Source: Mesostigma viride (taxonomy: Eukaryota; Streptophyta; Mesostigmatophyceae; Mesostigmatales; Mesostigmataceae). From it: a stretch of DNA of 64,000 nt. The notes beneath the pieces are model-generated. The model had not been told where the DNA came from, did no database searches, and saw nothing but the letters and a program-made list of their open reading frames with translations. The stretch spans positions 1,833,269 to 1,897,268 of the forward strand of contig RPFO01000072.1 in the NCBI GenBank assembly GCA_009746045.1, written 5' to 3'. Positions within the stretch are counted from its first letter, which is position 1. The number at the start of each line of letters is the position of its first letter. Position numbers and translations under genes: made by a program. Below are positions 60,301 through 64,000 of the stretch, in pieces.

Positions 60301-63269
60301 TGGTAGTGAAAAAGTTCAGGATATGGAGGCACCTCACCGCGTGCAACTCGGGTCAATGGATTTGGCCGCTCCTCACCCGTTGCCACAAGATAAGGCGGGA
60401 GGGAGGAAGGGCGGGGAACATGATCTCACAGGCCGGTCTGCAAGAAGTAATTGAATAACTATCTGACACAACCAGCTCATGCAAGTGCTATCTCTCGGAC
60501 TCCTCGCCCTGAGTACGGTAGTGAAAGTGAGATCGGTAGTCCATGATCCAGATTCCAGTAGCCACAAGTCCTGCCTGGCAGAGCGATCCACCTCATGGGC
60601 AGCAGGCATCCCAGGGGGTGCACAGCTCGTCAACATCCCCATTTCCCACTGGCAGGGTGCCCAGTGCTGGGAACGTAACAGCGCCCAGTGGAGTTGGCAG
60701 AAAGCCTGAAAGCATCGGTGGTATAAAAGCACTTTTCCCACCCTACAACATGACGGCATTGCTCATGTAAACCAAATCTATGTGTGGAGGCACATCCGCT
60801 TGCGGCCATCAGGGTCAAGGAAAAGCTGACCTTGGCCTTCGCCTCCTTGTTTGCACCGCTTGCAACCAGGTGCTTCACGACCTCCAGGTGGCCATTCTGT
60901 GCCGCAATGTACAGCGGCGTGGCATCATGCTGCACGCAGCAGCCACACATGTCCACGTGAGGACCAGATGGAACGTGAGAACGCACTAAGCGAGGGGATG
61001 TGTCTGCAGGGAATGAAACAGACCTACGCGTCATGCGCACACCCATGCACCTCATGGCCCCTGATCATCACCACAGCCCAACTCCTGAGCCTGCCAGCGG
61101 CCCCACAGTTGTGCCTGCCTAGTTTCCACCAATTCCTCCGATAACTAAAGTACCGCCAAGTACAACATCCAAAAAAGCCTCCACCCAAACTAACATCGCT
61201 ACAGAAAACAAGGGCATTGGTACAACCACGGAGGACGGGCTTTACTGATGTGGCTGGGGATGAGCCGTGTGATCCTTGTGAGAGAGTGATGCCATAAGGA
61301 ACATCAGCAAACATTCCAGGCAGTTGGTGCTGCCAGCATGGCACGGACAGGCTGAGCGCACTGCACATGCCTCCCAGCAAACAAATGGCCACCTCAGGAC
61401 AGCCAGGCGGTCAGGATGGGGAAGGCCCCAAAACGCGGGCCAGACACCTGGACAGATCACCTTTAGAAGGCCTGGTACTGAAAAAGTTCAGGAAATGGAG
61501 GCACATGACCGCGTGCAACTCCGGTCAATGAATTTGGCCGTTCCTCACCCGTTGCCACAAGAGAAGGCGGGAGGGGGGAAGGGCGGGGAACATGATGTCA
61601 CAGGTCGGTCTGCAAGAAGTAATTGAATAACTATCCGACACAACCAGCTCATGCAAGTGCTATCTCTCGGACTCCTCGCCCTGAGTACGGTAGTGAAAGT
61701 GAGATCAGTAGTCCATGGTCCAGATTCCAGTAGCCACAAGTCCTGCCTGGCAGAGCGATCCACCTCATGGGCAGCAGGCATCCCATGGGGTGCATAGCTC
61801 GTCAACATCCCCATTTCCCACTGGCAGGGTGCCCAGTGCTGGGAACGTAACAGCGCCCAGTGGAGTTGGCAGAAAGCCTGAAACCATCGGTTCTAAAGCC
61901 CTTTGCCCACCCTACAGCATCATGGCGCTGCACATATACCAAAACTGTGCGCAGAAGCACATCCGCTGGCAGCCATCAGGGTCGAGGAAATGCTGACCTC
62001 GGTCTTTGCCTCCTTGTCCGCACCGCTCGCAACCAGGTGCTTCACGACCTCCAGGTGGCCATTCTGTGTCGCAAGGTACAGCGGCGTGGCATCATGCTGC
62101 ACACAGCAGCCACACATGTTCCTGTGAGGACCAGACGGAACGTGAGAACCCACTAAGCGAGGGGATGTGTCTGCAGTGAATGAGACAGACCTACGCGTCA
62201 TGCGCACACCCGTGGACCTCATGGCCCCTGATCATGGCCACAGCCAAACTCATAAGCCTGCCAGCGGCCCCACAGCTTGTGCCTGCCTTTCCACCACTTT
62301 GTAGGCTTACTCAAGTACCACCAAGTACAACGTCCAACTAGCCTCCACCCAAACTAACATCGCTGCAGAAAACTAGGGCATTGGTACAACCACGGAGGAC
62401 GGGGCTTTCCTGATGTGGCTGGGGATGAGCCGTGTGATCCTTGTGAGAGAGTCATGCAATTAGGACTATCAGCAAACATTCCAGGCTGTTGCTGCGGCCA
62501 GCATGGCACGGACAGGCTGAACGCACTGCACATGCCTCCCAGCAAACAAATGGCCCCCTCAGGACAGCCAGGCGGTCAGGATGGGGAAGGCCCGAAAGCG
62601 CGGGCCAGACACCTGCTCAGATCACCTTGAGAAGGCCTGGTAGTGAAAAAGTTCAGGATATGGAGGCACCTCACCGCGTGCAACTCGGGTCAATGCATTC
62701 CGCCCTTCCTCACCCGTTGCCACAAGAGAAGGCGGGAGGGGGGAAGGGCGGGGAACACGATCTCACAGGCCAGTGTGCAATTAAGTAGTATTTGAAAAAC
62801 TATCCGACACAACCAGCTCATGCGCGTGCTGTCTCTTGGATTCCTGCCCTGAGTGCGATAGTGAAAGTGAGATCGGTAGTCCGCGATCCAGATTCAAGTA
62901 GCCACGATTCCTGCTTGGCAGAGCCATCCACCTCATGGGCAGCAGGCATCCCAGGGGGTGCACAGCTCGTCAACATCCCCATTTCCCACTGGCAGGGTGC
63001 CCAGTGCTGGGAACCTAACAGCGCCCAGTGGAGTTGGCAGAAAGCCTGAAAGCATCGGTGGTATAAAAGCACTTTGCCCACCCTACAACATGATGGCATT
63101 GCTCATGTAAACCAAATCTATGTGTGCAGGCACATCCGCTTGCGGCCATCAGGGTAAAGGAAAAGCTGACCTTGGCCTTCGCCTCCTTGTTCGCACCGCT
63201 CGCAACCAGGTGCTTCACGACCTCCAGGTGGCCATTCTGTGCCGCAAGGTACAGCGGCGTGGCATCATG
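27262..63269 (-). CDS. Giant ankyrin-repeat gene, 5' end outside window
   Basis: Proposed model: 28 exons of 99 nt inside the tandem array plus a terminal exon at 27,262-27,357, giving at least 955 residues, nearly all ankyrin. Every array exon has an AG acceptor (usually tgcag) and a GT donor (gtcagc, gtgagc or gtaagc) in phase 0, so any set of exons splices in frame. Each repeat fits the 33-residue ankyrin consensus, with TPL(H/Y) opening helix 1, then GHLEVVKHLVAS and GANKEAK. Stacked repeats would form a long solenoid for protein binding. No other domain, signal peptide or membrane segment is visible, but the N-terminus is missing. Units could also belong to several shorter transcripts; only RNA data can tell. 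Confidence 0.6.
27358..30689. other. Presumed long intron or spacer, no exon recognised
   Basis: It lies between the terminal ankyrin exon and the first array unit. It is AT-rich from about 28,750 to 29,400, with a short ggggggta/tacccccc palindrome near 28,905. No ankyrin-like exon was found on the minus strand, and other open frames are short and featureless. Confidence 0.4.
31499..31597 (-). CDS. Ankyrin exon, unit 1 (most 3' in array)
   Basis: Variable residues: 1 N, 2 A, 3 A, 7 Y, 8 A, 11 Q, 12 N, 25 G, 31 N, 32 L, 33 K. It is the most divergent array copy (A at position 2, N at 31), as expected for an edge unit that escapes homogenisation. Donor gtcagc. Confidence 0.85.
32675..32773 (-). 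CDS. Ankyrin exon, unit 2
   Basis: Variable residues: 1 D, 3 W, 7 Y, 8 I, 11 L, 12 K, 25 G, 32 T, 33 K. Leucine at position 11 is shared only with unit 13. Confidence 0.85.
33854..33952 (-). CDS. Ankyrin exon, unit 3
   Basis: Variable residues: 1 D, 3 W, 7 H, 8 I, 11 Q, 12 K, 25 D, 32 D, 33 Q. The donor is gtgagc rather than the usual gtcagc. The encoded repeat is identical to that of unit 4. Confidence 0.85.
35032..35130 (-). CDS. Ankyrin exon, unit 4
   Basis: Same residues as unit 3 (D at 25, D at 32, Q at 33) and the same gtgagc donor. The flanking intron is nearly identical to that of unit 3, a recent duplication. Confidence 0.85.
36210..36308 (-). CDS. Ankyrin exon, unit 5
   Basis: Variable residues: 1 D, 3 W, 7 Y, 8 I, 11 Q, 12 N, 25 G, 32 T, 33 K. 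This matches the array consensus. Confidence 0.85.
37382..37480 (-). CDS. Ankyrin exon, unit 6
   Basis: Variable residues as unit 5 except 32 E. A 2-nt insertion about 95 nt upstream of the acceptor (near 37,576) shifts the open frame outside the exon, while the exon itself is intact. Confidence 0.85.
38561..38659 (-). CDS. Ankyrin exon, unit 7
   Basis: Variable residues: 1 D, 3 W, 7 H, 8 I, 11 Q, 12 N, 25 G, 32 T, 33 K. Confidence 0.85.
39733..39831 (-). CDS. Ankyrin exon, unit 8
   Basis: Variable residues: 7 H, 8 T, 10 T, 11 E, 12 N, 32 T, 33 K. It carries the only V18L change in the otherwise fixed GHLEVVKH framework. Its intron is nearly identical to that of unit 9. Confidence 0.85.
40905..41003 (-). 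CDS. Ankyrin exon, unit 9
   Basis: Residues 8 T, 10 T and 11 E as in unit 8, but with V18 restored. The repeat is identical to unit 10. Confidence 0.85.
42090..42188 (-). CDS. Ankyrin exon, unit 10
   Basis: Identical repeat to unit 9. The introns on both sides carry the same 13-bp duplication (near 41,735 and 42,920), marking a very recent copy event. Confidence 0.85.
43273..43371 (-). CDS. Ankyrin exon, unit 11
   Basis: Variable residues: 3 W, 7 Y, 8 V, 11 Y, 12 S, 32 E, 33 K. Tyrosine at position 11 is shared only with unit 19. Confidence 0.85.
44372..44470 (-). CDS. Ankyrin exon, unit 12
   Basis: Variable residues: 3 C (unique), 7 Y, 8 I, 11 W, 12 D, 32 G, 33 W. Donor gtaagc, shared only with unit 20. 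The downstream intron has lost about 80 bp. Confidence 0.85.
45550..45648 (-). CDS. Ankyrin exon, unit 13
   Basis: Variable residues: 3 W, 7 H, 8 T, 11 L, 12 N, 26 V, 32 T, 33 K. Upstream intron markers (agaccta cacgcatcatg, gagatcacgcccc) reappear only in unit 20. Confidence 0.85.
46748..46846 (-). CDS. Ankyrin exon, unit 14
   Basis: Variable residues: 1 N, 3 A, 7 Y, 8 I, 10 S, 11 E, 12 K, 22 I, 32 S, 33 K. Nearly the same as unit 21. Confidence 0.85.
47922..48020 (-). CDS. Ankyrin exon, unit 15
   Basis: Variable residues: 3 W, 7 H, 8 I, 11 E, 12 N, 32 D, 33 E. Confidence 0.85.
49098..49196 (-). CDS. Ankyrin exon, unit 16
   Basis: Variable residues: 3 A, 7 H, 8 I, 11 Q, 12 R, 25 S, 32 A, 33 K. 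It has the 2-nt upstream insertion also seen in units 6, 17 and 18. Confidence 0.85.
50275..50373 (-). CDS. Ankyrin exon, unit 17
   Basis: As unit 16 but 12 S. Serine at 25 is shared only with unit 16; the two are recent duplicates. Confidence 0.85.
51452..51550 (-). CDS. Ankyrin exon, unit 18
   Basis: Variable residues: 3 S (unique), 7 Y, 8 I, 11 Q, 12 N, 25 G, 32 E, 33 K. Confidence 0.85.
52630..52728 (-). CDS. Ankyrin exon, unit 19
   Basis: Variable residues: 3 W, 7 Y, 8 V, 11 Y, 12 N, 26 V, 32 E, 33 K. Close to unit 11, eight units away. Confidence 0.85.
53802..53900 (-). CDS. Ankyrin exon, unit 20 (mosaic)
   Basis: Variable residues: 1 N, 3 A, 7 Y, 8 I, 11 Q, 12 K, 32 G, 33 W. The donor side (gtaagc, G32-W33) matches unit 12, while intron markers upstream of the acceptor match unit 13, so the unit looks recombinant. 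Confidence 0.85.
54973..55071 (-). CDS. Ankyrin exon, unit 21
   Basis: Variable residues: 1 N, 3 A, 7 Y, 8 I, 10 S, 11 E, 12 K, 32 S, 33 K. It differs from unit 14 only at residue 22 (V versus I). Confidence 0.85.
56152..56250 (-). CDS. Ankyrin exon, unit 22
   Basis: Variable residues: 3 A, 7 H, 8 T, 11 E, 12 N, 29 D, 32 T, 33 K. Confidence 0.85.
57323..57421 (-). CDS. Ankyrin exon, unit 23
   Basis: Variable residues: 3 W, 7 H, 8 I, 11 Q, 12 N, 32 T, 33 E. Confidence 0.85.
58495..58593 (-). CDS. Ankyrin exon, unit 24
   Basis: Variable residues: 1 H, 3 A, 5 L (the only loss of the TPL proline), 7 Y, 8 L, 11 E, 12 N, 32 A, 33 K. Flanks match units 26 and 28. Confidence 0.85.
59661..59759 (-). 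CDS. Ankyrin exon, unit 25
   Basis: Variable residues: 3 W, 7 H, 8 I, 11 W, 12 N, 32 L, 33 K. Confidence 0.85.
60831..60929 (-). CDS. Ankyrin exon, unit 26
   Basis: Variable residues: 1 H, 3 A, 7 Y, 8 I, 11 Q, 12 N, 32 A, 33 K. Confidence 0.85.
61998..62096 (-). CDS. Ankyrin exon, unit 27
   Basis: Variable residues: 1 H, 3 A, 7 Y, 8 L, 10 T, 11 Q, 12 N, 27 D, 32 T, 33 E. Confidence 0.85.
63171..63269 (-). CDS. Ankyrin exon, unit 28 (most 5' in window)
   Basis: Variable residues: 1 H, 3 A, 7 Y, 8 L, 11 Q, 12 N, 32 A, 33 K. The unit's upstream intron reaches the window edge; the next exon would be expected near 64,340, outside it. Confidence 0.85.
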
Positions 63270-64000
63270 CTGCACGCAGCGGCCACACATGTCCACGTGA
63301 GGACCAGATGGAACGTGAGAACGCATTAAGCGAGGGGATGTGTCTGCAGGGAATGAGACAGACCTACGCGTCATGCGCACACCCATGGACCTCATGGCCC
63401 CTGATCATCACCACAGCCAAACTCATGAGACTGCCAGCGGCCCCACAGCTTGTGCCTGCCTAGTTTCCACCAACTCCTTCGATAACTCAAGTACCGCCAA
63501 GTACAACATCCAACTAGCCTCCACCCGAACTAACAACGCGGCAGAAAACAAGGGCATTGGTACAACCACGGAGGACGGGGCTTTACTGATGTGGCTGGGG
63601 ATAAGCCGTGTGATCCTTGTGAGAGGGTCATGCCATTAGGAACATCAGCAAACATTCCAGGCAGTTGCTGCGTCCAGCAGGGCACGGACAGGCTGAACAC
63701 ACTGCATATGCCTCCCAGCAAACAAATGGCCCCCTCAGGACAGCCATGCGGTCACGATGGGGAAGGCCCCAAAACGCGGGCCAGACACCTGGACAGATCA
63801 CCTTTAGAAGGCCTGGTAAAGAAAAGGTGCAGGAAAAAGAGGCACATGACCGCGTGCAACTCCGGTCAATGAATTTGGCCGTTCCTCACCCGTTGCCACA
63901 AGAGAAGGCGGGAGGGAAGAAGGGCGGGGAACACGATCTCACAGGCCGGTCTGCAAGAAGTAATTGAATAACTATCCGACACAACCAGCTCATGCAAGTG

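Larger units (their letters stand above)
30690..64000 (-). repeat. Tandem array of about 1.17-kb units, each with one ankyrin exon
   Basis: Exon-to-exon spacing is 1,166-1,198 bp in 26 of the 27 intervals; the exception is 1,099 bp between units 11 and 12. Exon and intron are repeated together, with high visible identity throughout. The left end fades near 30,690 in mid-unit and the right end runs off the window. Introns show small deletions and duplications: about 80 bp is missing near 43,787, a short tandem duplication lies near 46,345-46,395, and a 13-bp duplication lies near 41,735 and 42,920. The 28 exons are all exactly 99 nt. Units are numbered here from the left, that is from the 3' end of the gene. 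Confidence 0.97.

Noticed and set aside
31380-63080. TATA-like gtataaaag on the plus strand in array units, as repeated promoters
   Set aside because: Many units have gtacaaaag, ggtaaagcc or ggtggagcc at the same place, so the motif is not conserved.
31019-63395. Minus-strand open frames of about 100 codons in most units, as separate small single-ankyrin genes
   Set aside because: The frame outside the exon is shifted or interrupted by indels in several units (6, 16, 17, 18 and 13), whereas the 99-nt core with splice sites is constant. A spliced multi-repeat gene explains this better.
30690-64000. CRISPR array or centromeric satellite
   Set aside because: Units are 1.17 kb with conserved exons, with no short repeat/spacer structure. 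Satellite DNA alone would not keep 28 spliceable 99-nt exons open.

Overview
This is nuclear DNA from a eukaryote, most likely an alga or other protist. The evidence is spliceosomal GT-AG introns that are almost all phase 0, remnants of a non-LTR retrotransposon, long microsatellites, dispersed repeats and low gene density. A photosynthetic stramenopile such as a brown or yellow-green alga would fit, but no gene here fixes the taxon.

Layout. 1-4.55 kb: a plus-strand multi-exon gene for an ankyrin-repeat protein with a C-terminal SAM domain; its best-resolved ankyrin repeats are single 99-nt exons. 4.55-7.5 kb: repeat-rich DNA with no gene. 7.1-12.4 kb: two divergent, inverted copies of an element encoding an ORF1p-like protein, separated by (ATCC)n and (TCCC)n microsatellites and a perfect 38-bp hairpin; one copy has a one-base frameshift. 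12.7-13.9 kb: an intronless protein kinase on the minus strand. 14.0-14.97 kb: a 132-bp tandem array containing large palindromes, then a 6-copy 86-bp minisatellite. 15.26-16.5 kb: an intact 414-codon ORF of unknown function with a weak F-box-like segment. 16.9-18.9 kb: two interleaved duplicated blocks. 20.5-21.6 kb: a probably decayed spliced minus-strand gene. 22.1-23.45 kb: a decayed LINE reverse transcriptase on the minus strand. 23.5-30.7 kb: mostly featureless, apart from one ankyrin exon at 27.26-27.36 kb.

30.7-64.0 kb is the most striking part. It is a tandem array of about 1.17-kb units that runs off the right edge. Each of the 28 complete units carries, on the minus strand, one exon of exactly 99 nt encoding exactly one 33-residue ankyrin repeat, bounded by phase-0 splice sites. 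All 28 exons are open, none has an indel, and any of them could be added, lost or skipped without changing the frame. They would splice into a continuous ankyrin solenoid of at least 924 residues, probably ending at the exon at 27,262-27,357. Differences between units fall mainly at the turn and first-helix positions that contact ligands in ankyrin proteins, while the framework is nearly invariant. Near-identical neighbouring units, a mosaic unit and a period-2 pattern point to ongoing unequal crossing-over or gene conversion. This looks like an exon-per-repeat system for expanding and diversifying a binding protein. It resembles in principle the exon-shuffled LRR and TPR candidate immune receptors described in the brown alga Ectocarpus, but uses ankyrin repeats. 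Expression and function cannot be judged from the sequence.
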